Assembly (NCBI GenBank): GCA_046154645.1
Contig: JBJXDZ010000004.1
Coordinates: forward strand, 160,486 to 224,485
Reading direction: 5' to 3'
Length of the DNA stretch: 64,000 nt
Origin: Ga0077555 sp046154645
Lineage (GTDB): Bacteria; Pseudomonadota; Alphaproteobacteria; Rhizobiales; Hyphomicrobiaceae
The position numbers and the translations under genes were made by a program. The notes under the pieces are model-generated. The model saw only the letters and a program-made list of their open reading frames with translations. It ran no database searches and was not told the DNA's origin. Shown one piece after another: positions 35,672 through 44,337 of this stretch. Numbering within the stretch: the stretch's first letter is position 1; every line of letters begins with the position of its first letter.

Positions 35672-36190
35672 TTACAACGTCTTGGTGAAATGATATCGAC
35701 GGATGCCGCCGCCGAGCGTCTTGTTCGACGCCGTGTCTGACACTTCCTCTCTCACCAGGACGTAGCCGGAATTTCGATAGAGGGCGAGCGCCGCAGCTTG
35801 TAGCTCCGACGTGCTGAGGTCCATCGTTGGGCGATTGCGGCGACGGCATTCGTTCTCAGCAAATGCCAACATCTTTCGGGCAATGCCTTGTTTGCGACGC
35901 TCGGGATCAACGTACATTCGGCGAAGTTCCATTCCGAGATCTCCGGATGGCTCAAGCCCGAACATGCCGGCCAAGCCTTGGTCGTCGACGGCGACCCAGA
36001 ACCCGCCATTCTTTTCCGAGTAGTAGTCAGTGATGCGATCAATCTCTTCCACTAGGGAGCGTTGGATGTAGTTCTCGAATGCCTCCGTCATTTCTGAAGG
36101 CGCCAAGAGGCGGTTCACGCGGATGAAAAGATTTCGCACTGCTGCAGCGTCTTCGCGCCTGAAGGCCCGAACGGAGATGGCGTCACTCAT
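35672..36190 (-). CDS. GNAT family N-acetyltransferase
   Basis: The 172-residue product has GNAT motifs: ISVRAFRREDAAAVRNLFIR at the start, GFWVAVDDQGLAGMFGLEPS, and the acetyl-CoA-binding segment ELRRMYVDPERRKQGIARKM. The C-terminal part is ALALYRNSGYVLVREEVSDT. The substrate is unknown. The ATG at 36190 matches the domain start. It is convergent with the broken GNAT gene and is not closely related to it. Confidence 0.85.
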   Translation of the reverse strand: MSDAISVRAFRREDAAAVRNLFIRVNRLLAPSEMTEAFENYIQRSLVEEIDRITDYYSEKNGGFWVAVDDQGLAGMFGLEPSGDLGMELRRMYVDPERRKQGIARKMLAFAENECRRRNRPTMDLSTSELQAAALALYRNSGYVLVREEVSDTASNKTLGGGIRRYHFTKTL

Positions 36191-36612
36191 TAGGCATCCA
36201 TTGCAGCATCGCGGTTCGGTGGGTCGTAGGGGTGGCCAATTATTGAGTTGATCGGTGCTCGGCAATAAGCAGACACCCAATTACCCCACTTGCTCCACTC
36301 CATGATGGCAGAAAGTGACCCCTCTCGTCGAGTTCCGACTCCATTTCGCCGACGCTCCATGCCGGTGGCACTGCTGACATTGCTCGCCCTGACCGCTCAA
36401 CCTGTTGCCGCCCTTGCCCCGGATCAAGTGTCGGGGCTCGCCCACGCCTTGTTTGAGCCCCGGGACCGAGGTGAAGGGGGGCGCGCGTTTTTCGGACCGT
36501 CGGCAATGGGTCGTGGTCGTGGCATAACGCCGTCATGCGGGTCCGGATCGCCTTCGAACGCCACCGACGACCGAGGGCTGGTCCCGCGTCGCCGAGCTGA
36601 TAGACTACCTCC
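36191..36612. other. intergenic stretch with repeat-like remnant
   Basis: About 420 bases separate the GNAT and Uma2 genes. Frames across it have no family resemblance. A short imperfect palindrome, CCCCGGATCAAGTGTCGGGG (36417-36436), resembles the CCCCGGA-type dispersed elements of Rhizobiales. Both flanking promoters must lie here. Confidence 0.45.
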
Positions 36613-37212
36613 ATGAACGTACACGCCAAACAGATCCGTCCTGCCGGACTGACGATCGCGGAATTCCTGGCCTTCACCGCCGGGCGCCCGAACGGCGAGC
36701 GCTGGGAGCTGATCGAGGGGCAACCGGTCTTGAATCCAAGTCCGATTACGATCCATCAATTGATCGTCGGCAACATCAACAGGTTGCTGCTTGAGGAGAA
36801 AGATCGGCAGTCAGCTGCTTGGCTGCCGCTGCCGGGGATCGGCACTGTTGTTCCGGCCTCGCAGAATAGTCTGCCGGTGCCAGACATCCTGGTGATGCAG
36901 CGCGAGCCGGCCGATCAGTACACACACGCGACTGACGACGTTATCGTCCTGTTCGAAGTCCTGTCGCGCAGCAACACCAAGGCCAACCGTGAGTGGCGGC
37001 GCAAAGCCTACGCCAGCATCCCGAATTGCCAGCATTACATCACAGTTGCCACGCGCAAGATCGAAGTGCGCCGCTACGATCGCGCCAACGACTGGGCCGA
37101 GACCGTCATCGACGCGTCGGCCAAGCAGGTGACGTTGTCGGCTCTCGGCACAAGCCTGTCCTTGGCCGATATCTACCGGCACACCAAGCTGGCGCCCGCG
37201 AAAGGTCGCTGA
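36613..37212 (+). CDS. Uma2 family (DUF820) protein
   Basis: The 199-residue product has the Uma2/DUF820 pattern, a PD-(D/E)xK-like nuclease fold: RWELIEGQPVLNPSPITIHQ, an SLPVPDILVM segment with the acidic residue, and VIVLFEVLSRSN with a second one, followed by a K-x-R-x-Y-like basic segment. These proteins are predicted endonucleases but a cellular role is not established. It stands alone between the accessory block and radA. Confidence 0.8.
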   Translation: MNVHAKQIRPAGLTIAEFLAFTAGRPNGERWELIEGQPVLNPSPITIHQLIVGNINRLLLEEKDRQSAAWLPLPGIGTVVPASQNSLPVPDILVMQREPADQYTHATDDVIVLFEVLSRSNTKANREWRRKAYASIPNCQHYITVATRKIEVRRYDRANDWAETVIDASAKQVTLSALGTSLSLADIYRHTKLAPAKGR

Positions 37213-37294
37213 TCAACCGAGCGCGGCGCATTTACCCACACCTGCGCCCGCCCGCCACCTCGCCAGATGTCGTCGAATCTCGTTGAGGTGAGTC

Positions 37295-38671
37295 ATGGCC
37301 AAAGCATCGAAAGCCAATTTCGTCTGCCAGTCGTGTGGCGCCACGGCGACGCGCTGGGTGGGCAAGTGTCCGGCCTGCAACGAGTGGAACACGCTGGTCG
37401 AGGAAACCGACGCCGGCCCGGCACCGGGCTCCGGGATCACGCGCTCGACGCGGGGCCGTGTGGTGGCGCTCGAATCGCTGACCGCCCGGGGCGAAGCGCC
37501 GCCGCGCATCCAGACGGGCATGCCGGAACTGGATCGTGTGACGGGCGGGGGCATCGTGCCGGGCTCGGCGTTGCTGATCGGCGGCGAGCCGGGAATCGGC
37601 AAGTCGACGCTGCTGCTGCAACTCTCGGCCGCCTTCGCTAATGCCGGCCGGCGGACGCTGTATTTCTCAGGCGAAGAGGCGACGGCGCAGGTGCGGCTCA
37701 GGGCCGAGCGGCTCGGGCTTGCGGGCGCGCCGGTGGCACTGGCCAGTGAGACCAACCTCGCCAACATCATGGCCACCATGGCCGACGGCAAGCGCCCGGA
37801 CCTGATCGTCATCGATTCGATCCAGACCTTGTGGGCCGATACCCTCGATGCGGCGCCGGGGACGGTGAGCCAGGTGCGGGCTGCCACGCAATCGCTGATC
37901 CGCTTCGCCAAGCAGACGGGCTCGGCGCTGCTGCTGGTCGGCCACGTCACCAAGGAGGGCCAGATCGCCGGCCCGAAGGTGATCGAGCACATGGTCGACA
38001 CGGTGCTCTATTTCGAGGGCGATGGCGGGCATCCGTTCCGCATCCTGCGCTCGGTCAAGAACCGGTTCGGCGCCACCGATGAGATCGGCGTCTTCGAGAT
38101 GGGCGCAGCCGGCCTGCGCGAGGTGGCCAATCCGTCCGAGTTGTTCCTCGGCGACCGCGATGCCAAGGCGCCGGGTGCCGCAGTCTTTGCTGGCGTCGAA
38201 GGCACGCGGCCGCTGCTGGTTGAAATCCAGGCGCTGGTGGCGCCGTCCTCGCTGGGCATGCCGCGTCGCGCCGTCGTCGGCTGGGATTCGAATCGTTTGG
38301 CCATGCTGCTGGCCGTGCTCGATGCGCGGTGCGGGGTCAGTTTCGCCAAGCACGATGTCTATCTCAACGTGGCGGGCGGCTTGAAGATCACGGAGCCGGC
38401 GGCCGATCTTGCCGCTGCCGCCGCCCTGCTGTCGTCATTTTCCGGTGATGTGCTCCCGGTAGACCACGTCTTCTTCGGCGAGATCAGCCTGTCGGGCGCG
38501 GTCAGAGCGGCAGGGCACATGGGCACTCGCCTCAAGGAAGCGCAAAAGCTCGGTTTCAAGCGCGCCTACATCCCGGCCGCAGGTGATCTCGATGCCACGG
38601 TGCCGAAACTCGGTCTTCAACGACTTTCCCACCTCAGAGAGCTTGCACAGATGGTAGGCCCATGCGAGTGA
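37295..38671 (+). CDS. radA: DNA repair protein RadA
   Basis: RadA is a RecA-like helicase that drives branch migration in recombination. The 458-residue product has the N-terminal zinc finger (CQSCGATATRWVGKCPAC, Cys11 onward), the Walker A motif GGEPGIGKST (about 90-99), the KNRFG motif (VKNRFGATDE) specific to RadA, and a C-terminal Lon-like domain (SGDVLPVDHVFFGEISLSGA). The length is typical. It precedes cvpA and purF on the same strand. Confidence 0.97.
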   Translation: MAKASKANFVCQSCGATATRWVGKCPACNEWNTLVEETDAGPAPGSGITRSTRGRVVALESLTARGEAPPRIQTGMPELDRVTGGGIVPGSALLIGGEPGIGKSTLLLQLSAAFANAGRRTLYFSGEEATAQVRLRAERLGLAGAPVALASETNLANIMATMADGKRPDLIVIDSIQTLWADTLDAAPGTVSQVRAATQSLIRFAKQTGSALLLVGHVTKEGQIAGPKVIEHMVDTVLYFEGDGGHPFRILRSVKNRFGATDEIGVFEMGAAGLREVANPSELFLGDRDAKAPGAAVFAGVEGTRPLLVEIQALVAPSSLGMPRRAVVGWDSNRLAMLLAVLDARCGVSFAKHDVYLNVAGGLKITEPAADLAAAAALLSSFSGDVLPVDHVFFGEISLSGAVRAAGHMGTRLKEAQKLGFKRAYIPAAGDLDATVPKLGLQRLSHLRELAQMVGPCE

Positions 38672-38735
38672 GGGGCACACCTGCAGATCCCGTTGACGCG
38701 CCGGGATCGCCGGCCTTGGCGGCGTGTGGTCCAAC

Positions 38736-38795
38736 GGTAAAATGGGCAGCGGTAAAGCGGGCAGCGCCAAAACGGGCAGCGGTAAAACGGGGATC
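38736..38795 (+). repeat. 15-bp tandem repeat, four units, before cvpA
   Basis: Four units of 15 bases follow one another: GGTAAAATGGGCAGC, GGTAAAGCGGGCAGC, GCCAAAACGGGCAGC and GGTAAAACGGGGATC. The array ends eight bases before the cvpA start codon and therefore lies where the ribosome binding site should be. There is no strong Shine-Dalgarno sequence other than within or just after the array, so copy number could affect cvpA expression. Confidence 0.85.
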
Positions 38796-38803
38796 GAACT
38801 GAG

Positions 38804-39436
38804 ATGCTTGGGCCTCTGACCTACCTCGATGTCGGCCTCATTGCCGTAGCCCTGATCTCCGGACTGCTGGCCATGTACCGGGGCTTCGCACGGGAAGTGT
38901 TGTCGATCCTGTCATGGATCGTGGCTGTGGCTGCCATGGGCTATTTCGTGTTCTTCCAGAAGCCCGCAGCGGAGCAATTGGCGCAGCAGTTTCACGTGCC
39001 GACCATCGTTGCCCAGGTGGTGACCGGCGCAATCATTTTTCTGCTCGTCTTGATCATTGTTCACTTGATCACGGCGCGCATCTCGGACTCCATTCTCGAC
39101 AGCCGCATCGGCATGATCGACCGCATCCTGGGGCTCGGCTTCGGTGTCGTGCGCGGCTTCCTAGTGGTGATGATCCTGTTCCTGTTCTACGAGAACTTTT
39201 TCCCCGATCCCAAAGGCCAATACGTCTGGGTTCGCGAATCGAAAACGGCGCCGCTGTTGCGGCAGGTGGGGCGGCCGATCCAGATCATTCTCACCAATCT
39301 GGTGCAGAAATATTCCACCAAGCCAGACCAGCAGGGCGCGTTGCCTGAGTGGCTGCATGAAAAGCAGCTGTGGTCTGTTGCCGGCAGGGATGGCCATCGT
39401 CATGGATTCGTATTATATGGCCGCGTGAACGGGTGA
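38804..39436 (+). CDS. cvpA: CvpA family membrane protein
   Basis: The 210-residue product has four membrane segments (about residues 7-24, 28-50, 65-85 and 100-122) and the CvpA segments GFAREVLSILSWIVAVAAMG and SRIGMIDRILGLGFGVVRGF. CvpA is an inner-membrane protein needed for colicin V production in E. coli and for stress tolerance elsewhere. The order cvpA-purF is widely conserved. The ATG at 38804 is preceded by a four-unit tandem repeat and a weak ribosome binding site. Confidence 0.88.
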   Translation: MLGPLTYLDVGLIAVALISGLLAMYRGFAREVLSILSWIVAVAAMGYFVFFQKPAAEQLAQQFHVPTIVAQVVTGAIIFLLVLIIVHLITARISDSILDSRIGMIDRILGLGFGVVRGFLVVMILFLFYENFFPDPKGQYVWVRESKTAPLLRQVGRPIQIILTNLVQKYSTKPDQQGALPEWLHEKQLWSVAGRDGHRHGFVLYGRVNG

Positions 39437-39500
39437 GCTGCCGGCGGCGACGCAGCGCCCGCTCGCTGACAGAGCTGGTCTCGAGCCATGGAGCGCGGGC

Positions 39501-41036
39501 ATGACGGGTGATCGGCATGGTGCAAGCGCACCGAATTCCGAACCAGCCACGACACCTATGCCCGCGACCCCGCCGCCCCCCCTGCCAACGCTACTCAGCC
39601 GCTATGGCGATGATCGCCTGCGCGAGGAATGCGGTGTATTCGGCGTTTTCGGCCACGACGACGCGGCGGCCCTGACGGCCCTCGGCCTGCACGCCCTCCA
39701 GCATCGGGGGCAGGAAGGCTGCGGTATCGTCACCTACGACGGCAAGCGCTTCAATCAAGAGCGCCGCCTCGGACTGGTCGGCGACAACTTCAACAAGGGC
39801 GACGTGATCGAGCGGCTCAAGGGCCGCATCGCGCTTGGCCACAACCGCTATTCGACCACCGGCGACGTCGTGCTGCGCAACGTGCAGCCCCTGTTCGCCG
39901 ATCTCGACCAGGGCGGCTTTGCCGTGGCCCACAACGGCAACCTGACCAATGCCCTGACACTGCGCGCCGATCTGATCCAGTCCGGCGCCATCTGCCAGTC
40001 GACCTCCGATACCGAAGTCATCTTGCATCTGCTGTCGCGCTCCAAGAAGCGGCGCATCGTCGAGCGCTTCGTCGACGCGCTGCTGCAGATCGAAGGCGCC
40101 TATGCACTGGCCTGCATCACCAACGACATGATGATCGGCGCCCGCGACCCGATCGGCATTCGGCCGCTGGTGCTTGGCCGCCTGGGCGACGCCTGGGTGC
40201 TCACCTCCGAGACTTGCGCCCTCGACATCGTCGGGGCTGAATTCGTGCGCGAGGTCGAGAACGGCGAAGTGGTGGTCATCACCAGCGACGGCGTCACCAG
40301 CCATCGCCCGTTCCCACGTCGCCCGGCGCGGCCCTGCATCTTCGAATACATCTACTTTGCGCGGCCCGACAGCATCGTCGGCGAGCGCAGCGTCTACGAC
40401 ATCCGCAAGGCCATGGGGGCCGAGCTGGCACGACAATCGGCGGTGCCGGCCGACGTCATCGTTCCTATCCCGGACTCAGGTGTGCCGGCAGCGATCGGCT
40501 TTGCCAACTACTCCAAGATTCCGTTCGAGCTCGGCATCATCCGCAATCACTATGTCGGCCGCACGTTCATCGAGCCCGAGCAGCAGATCCGCCAGCTGGG
40601 CGTCAAGCTCAAGCACAGCGCCAACCCCGGCGTCATCCGCGGCGCGCGCGTGGTGCTGATCGACGACAGCGTCGTGCGGGGGACCACGTCGAAGAAGATC
40701 GTGGCCATGATCAAGGAAGCCGGCGCGCGCGAGGTGCACATGCGCATTTCCAGCCCGCCGATCACGCACCCGGATTTCTACGGCATCGACACGCCGCGCA
40801 CACAGGATCTGCTGGCCGCCAGCCGCACCGTCGAGGAGATGCGCCAGTACATGGGCGCCGATAGCCTGGCATTCCTGTCGGTCGAGGGCATCTATCGCGC
40901 CATGGGCTACGAGCGCCGGGATCCACGCAACCCGCAGTTCACCGACCACTGCTTCACTGGCGATTATCCGACCCGGCTGGTCGACCAGGACGGGCCGAGC
41001 AACCGGCAGCTGTCGCTGCTGGCGGAGGCGGGCTGA
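39501..41036 (+). CDS. purF: amidophosphoribosyltransferase
   Basis: PurF makes phosphoribosylamine from PRPP and glutamine, the first step of purine synthesis. The 511-residue product has the glutaminase nucleophile in REECGVFGVF (Cys44, exposed after removal of a propeptide), the segment LGLHALQHRGQEGCGI, and the PRPP-binding loop VVLIDDSVVRGTTSKKIV. The proline-rich 43-residue propeptide is longer than usual, so an internal ATG at 39558 is an alternative start. It follows cvpA by 64 bases. Confidence 0.97.
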   Translation: MTGDRHGASAPNSEPATTPMPATPPPPLPTLLSRYGDDRLREECGVFGVFGHDDAAALTALGLHALQHRGQEGCGIVTYDGKRFNQERRLGLVGDNFNKGDVIERLKGRIALGHNRYSTTGDVVLRNVQPLFADLDQGGFAVAHNGNLTNALTLRADLIQSGAICQSTSDTEVILHLLSRSKKRRIVERFVDALLQIEGAYALACITNDMMIGARDPIGIRPLVLGRLGDAWVLTSETCALDIVGAEFVREVENGEVVVITSDGVTSHRPFPRRPARPCIFEYIYFARPDSIVGERSVYDIRKAMGAELARQSAVPADVIVPIPDSGVPAAIGFANYSKIPFELGIIRNHYVGRTFIEPEQQIRQLGVKLKHSANPGVIRGARVVLIDDSVVRGTTSKKIVAMIKEAGAREVHMRISSPPITHPDFYGIDTPRTQDLLAASRTVEEMRQYMGADSLAFLSVEGIYRAMGYERRDPRNPQFTDHCFTGDYPTRLVDQDGPSNRQLSLLAEAG

Positions 41037-41051
41037 GGCCCGTGGCCACCC

Positions 41052-41948
41052 ATGGGCCCATCCGGAATAGCGTTGCTGGCTGATCGGGGTGTGGTCAGTG
41101 TGACGGGCGTCGATGCGGCGTCCTTCCTCGACAATCTGATCAGCAACGATCTGGCCCTGGCCACAGCCCCCGGCGCGGCGCTGCATGCGGGTCTGTTGTC
41201 GCCGCAAGGCAAGATCCTGTTCGAGTTTTTCGTGGTCAGGACGACAGCGGGCTTCCTGCTCGAGACGGCGCTCGATCAGACCGCGGCGCTGGCCAAGCGG
41301 CTGACCCTCTACAAGCTGCGCGCCAAGGTGGACATCAAGGACGCGGCCGGCGAGGTTGTGGTGGCGGTTTTGCTTGGGGCCGTGCGGGCGCGACCGGGCG
41401 GCGTTATCGCTTTCGTCGATCCCCGCCACGAGCAACTCGGCGATCGGCTGCTCATTCCAGCGCCGCTGGTTGGCGATGCGCTGGCCCAGTCGGGCGCGCT
41501 GCGCATGACGGCAGACGCTTATCACGCCCACCGCATTACGCTTGGCGTGCCGGCCGCCGGCCTCGACTATCAGCTTGGCGACGCGTTCCCGCATGAGGCC
41601 GATTTCGACCTTTTGCACGGGGTTTCCTTCACCAAGGGCTGCTTCGTCGGCCAGGAGGTGGTGGCGCGCATGCAGAACAAGACCGTGGTCAGGAAGCGCG
41701 TCGTCCGGGTCACTGGCGCCGACACCTTGGCAAGCGGAAGCGAGATCAAAGTGGGCGAAGCCGTGATCGGAACGCTGGGCTCGGTCGCGGGACGCCAAGG
41801 CCTCGCCATGCTGCGTCTCGACCGCGTCGTGGAAGCGCTGGACAAGGGGCAGGCGATTGACTGCGCCGGCAAGGCCCTCACTGTCGACGCCGAGGCTGTG
41901 CGGGTCTATCGCGACGCCGTCGCCAATCGTCCGGTCATCGACCTGTGA
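41052..41948 (+). CDS. ygfZ: YgfZ/GcvT folate-binding protein
   Basis: YgfZ-like proteins help maintain certain iron-sulfur enzymes and bind folate. The 298-residue product has the family signature KGCFVGQEVVARMQNKTVVR around residue 200 and the segment DAASFLDNLISNDLAL near the N-terminus. It is related to the glycine-cleavage T protein but shorter. It starts 15 bases after purF and its stop overlaps the tag start region, so the genes are probably co-transcribed. Confidence 0.9.
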   Translation: MGPSGIALLADRGVVSVTGVDAASFLDNLISNDLALATAPGAALHAGLLSPQGKILFEFFVVRTTAGFLLETALDQTAALAKRLTLYKLRAKVDIKDAAGEVVVAVLLGAVRARPGGVIAFVDPRHEQLGDRLLIPAPLVGDALAQSGALRMTADAYHAHRITLGVPAAGLDYQLGDAFPHEADFDLLHGVSFTKGCFVGQEVVARMQNKTVVRKRVVRVTGADTLASGSEIKVGEAVIGTLGSVAGRQGLAMLRLDRVVEALDKGQAIDCAGKALTVDAEAVRVYRDAVANRPVIDL

Positions 41949-41956
41949 GCCGCGCC

Positions 41957-42562
41957 ATGAGCAAAGAGCTGACGCGGTGCCCTTGGTCGGGGATCAACGA
42001 TCCCGAATACATTCGCTACCACGACGAGGAATGGGGCGTGCCGCATGCCGACGACCGACTGCTGTTCGAGAAGCTGGTGCTGGAAGGTTTCCAGTCGGGC
42101 TTGTCTTGGATCACCATCCTGAGAAAGCGGCCGGCATTCCGCGCCGCGTTCCATGATTTCGATGCTGAGCGCATCGCGCGCTACACCGATCGCGACACGG
42201 CGCGGCTGATGGCGGACGCCGGCATCGTACGCAACCGGCTCAAGATCGACGCCACCATCGACAACGCCAAGGCTTTCCTCAAGCTCAAGGATCGCACCAG
42301 TCTCGCAGCCTTTCTGTGGGGGCATCTCGACGGCCGGCCCATCATCCACGAGCGCCAGAGCTTCAAGGAGGTGCCGCCCGAGACGGACCTCTCCAAGGCC
42401 ATTTCGAAAGCGCTGAAGAAAGAAGGCTTCCGCTTCGTCGGGCCAACCACGCTCTACGCCTTCATGCAGTCGTCGGGCTTCGTCAACGATCACCTCGTTA
42501 CCTGTCACCGACATGCGGCGTGCGCCAAGCTGCAGCGCGCCTTCAAGGGACCTAGGTCGTGA
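41957..42562 (+). CDS. tag: DNA-3-methyladenine glycosylase I
   Basis: Tag removes 3-methyladenine from DNA. The 201-residue product begins MSKELTRCPWSGINDPEYIR, with the zinc cysteine in CPW and the catalytic region YHDEEWGVPHADDRLLFEKL. It ends with the HRHAACAKLQ zinc segment. A GTG at 41945 overlapping the ygfZ stop (GTGA) is an alternative start, but the ATG matches the family better. It is followed by an HD hydrolase gene that overlaps its stop as GTGA. Confidence 0.95.
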   Translation: MSKELTRCPWSGINDPEYIRYHDEEWGVPHADDRLLFEKLVLEGFQSGLSWITILRKRPAFRAAFHDFDAERIARYTDRDTARLMADAGIVRNRLKIDATIDNAKAFLKLKDRTSLAAFLWGHLDGRPIIHERQSFKEVPPETDLSKAISKALKKEGFRFVGPTTLYAFMQSSGFVNDHLVTCHRHAACAKLQRAFKGPRS

Positions 42563-43167
42563 GCGGCCACGATCCAGAGCCGCCGCGCGCCTGGCAGCGC
42601 ATGCTGTCGGGCCGCCGGCTCGATCTGCTCGATCCCGCGCCGGCTGACGTGGCCATCGAGGATATCGCGCATGGCTTGGCGCGCGTCGCACGCTGGAACG
42701 GCCAGACGCGGGGCGAGCACGCTTTCTCGGTCGCCCAGCATGCCCTGATCGTCGAGGAGATTGCTGCCGCGCTCGATCCAGCGCTCGACCGGCCGGGCCG
42801 TCTGGCGGCGCTGCTGCACGATGCGCCCGAGTACGTGATCGGCGATCTGATCAGCCCGTTCAAGGCCGCGATCGGGCTCGACTACAAGCTGTTCGAGCGC
42901 CGTCTTCTCGCCGCAATTCACGCTCGTTTCGGTCTGCCGCATCCCGTATTGCCGTCGTTGGCCGACCTCATCAAGCGCGCCGATCGGGTGGCGGCTTTTC
43001 ATGAGGCGACGTGCCTGGCTGGTTTCTCCACCGCCGAAGCCGAGCGCTACTTCGGCCCGTTGATCTCCTTGAAAGGCCCGGTTTCAAAGGCTTTGTCGCG
43101 TCTCGAGGCGATGCCCGTGGCGGCGGCACAAGGCGCGTTCCTGGCACGCTTCGCGGCACTGAGCTGA
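42559..43167 (+). CDS. HD domain hydrolase, YfbR-like
   Basis: The 202-residue product has the HD metal-dependent phosphohydrolase motifs: NGQTRGEHAFSVAQHALIVE, then AALLHDAPEYVIGDLISPFK with the H-D pair, and DLIKRADRVAAFHEATCL. It resembles YfbR-type nucleotide hydrolases but the substrate is not known. The GTG start at 42559 overlaps the tag stop (GTGA), which suggests coupled translation. It closes the radA-to-HD housekeeping run. Confidence 0.8.
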   Translation: MSGHDPEPPRAWQRMLSGRRLDLLDPAPADVAIEDIAHGLARVARWNGQTRGEHAFSVAQHALIVEEIAAALDPALDRPGRLAALLHDAPEYVIGDLISPFKAAIGLDYKLFERRLLAAIHARFGLPHPVLPSLADLIKRADRVAAFHEATCLAGFSTAEAERYFGPLISLKGPVSKALSRLEAMPVAAAQGAFLARFAALS

Positions 43168-43295
43168 AGTCGTGGCGGGTTTTCAGTTGCTGCGTCCGTG
43201 CAAACCAGTCGTGCCGATATGGCAACGGTTGCAAATCGCGAAGCTTCTGAAAATCGCCAAGATTTGCCGTGACTCTCTCCTCAGGAGAACGAGCC

Positions 43296-44324
43296 ATGCA
43301 AGACAACTCGAGCCGTCACGAGTCCGATCAGGATGGGCCCGCCCTGGTTGGCCTGCCGCGTGACCGGAAGAAGCCGCGCCCCGACGAGCGAACGCAGGAA
43401 CGCATCGAGGTCGAGCTGGTGGCCGCCGTGCTGGCCATGCTGGACGAAGAGCCGGTGGTCATGCTGGGTACTTCTGCGGCAAGCGACGCCGCGTCCGCCG
43501 ATGCCGCCAGTGTTTTGCAGCTGCCATCCTGTCACTTCGAGCCGTCGCGGCACGAGACACTCGACACTGCCGTGCGGGCCGGTGTGCTGGCCGGTTGCAG
43601 CCCGGACGCCACCCATCTCGAGCAACTATCGGCGCACTGCACAGAACGGGCTGGCGGCCAAAGCGGGATTGGTGCGCTTTCGGTCGGCTATCTGGCGCTG
43701 GTGCGGGCCGATCGCGTCGGGCATCTGCCGCGCTCGGGATGGCTCAAGCTTTATGATGTGCTGCCGTGGGAAGATTGGCGCCAGGGCCGCCCGACCGGCC
43801 TTTCCGAGGTCATTGTTCCGGGCCTCATGCGCTGGCTCGAGACCTCCAACGCCGCCGCTGACAGCGGCACCGGGATCAGTCTGGCGCGCGTGCGCATTGC
43901 CTTCGGCCTCGATGAAAGCAGCTGGGACGACGAGCGCGTCATCGAGCGCCTCGAAATTCTCGAGGAAGCGGGCTTGCTGGCGCAGGTCTCACAGCCGGCC
44001 TTGCGGCCGACGCACCGCCGTATCATCGCCGCAGCCCTCGGGCGCCTGCGGTCCCGCATTCGCCACCGGCCGGTGGTGTTCGAATTGTTGCCGGCCCAAT
44101 TCACACTGTTCGAGCTACAGCGCGCGGTGGAGGCGATCCTCGGGCCGCATCTGCACAAGCAGAACTTCCGTCGTCTTGTCGAAGGCATGGGCCTCGTGGA
44201 GCCGACCGGGGATGTGCGCAGCCACACTGGCGGCAGGCCAGCGCGACTGTTCCGCTTCCGCCCCGCGGTCATGCTTGAACGCGCCTCGCCCGGCATGCGC
44301 ATTCGCCCGGGCAAGGCCGCCTGA
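43296..44324 (+). CDS. nadQ: NadQ-like NAD biosynthesis regulator
   Basis: The 342-residue product has a NUDIX-like N-terminal domain without a full NUDIX box, followed by an NrtR-type winged helix (ELLPAQFTLFELQRAVEAIL and HLHKQNFRRLVEGMGLVEPT, with GGRPARLFRF). This is the layout of COG4111 proteins, the NadQ group, which represses NAD synthesis genes in alphaproteobacteria. The usual nadABC genes are not in this window. The ATG at 43296 has AGGAG upstream. The symbol rests on architecture and memory of the family. Confidence 0.75.
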   Translation: MQDNSSRHESDQDGPALVGLPRDRKKPRPDERTQERIEVELVAAVLAMLDEEPVVMLGTSAASDAASADAASVLQLPSCHFEPSRHETLDTAVRAGVLAGCSPDATHLEQLSAHCTERAGGQSGIGALSVGYLALVRADRVGHLPRSGWLKLYDVLPWEDWRQGRPTGLSEVIVPGLMRWLETSNAAADSGTGISLARVRIAFGLDESSWDDERVIERLEILEEAGLLAQVSQPALRPTHRRIIAAALGRLRSRIRHRPVVFELLPAQFTLFELQRAVEAILGPHLHKQNFRRLVEGMGLVEPTGDVRSHTGGRPARLFRFRPAVMLERASPGMRIRPGKAA

Positions 44325-44337
44325 GCCGACGCCAAAG

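Noticed and set aside
36290..36616. A 108-codon plus-strand frame before the Uma2 gene
   Set aside because: It has a hydrophobic stretch but no family resemblance, overlaps the Uma2 promoter region and includes repeat-like words.
38281..38310. tRNA-like TTCGAATC word
   Set aside because: It lies inside radA coding sequence and no cloverleaf can be drawn around it. No tRNA was found in the window.
38736..38795. CRISPR array
   Set aside because: The four 15-bp units are directly adjacent without spacers and lie at the start of cvpA. They are a simple tandem repeat.
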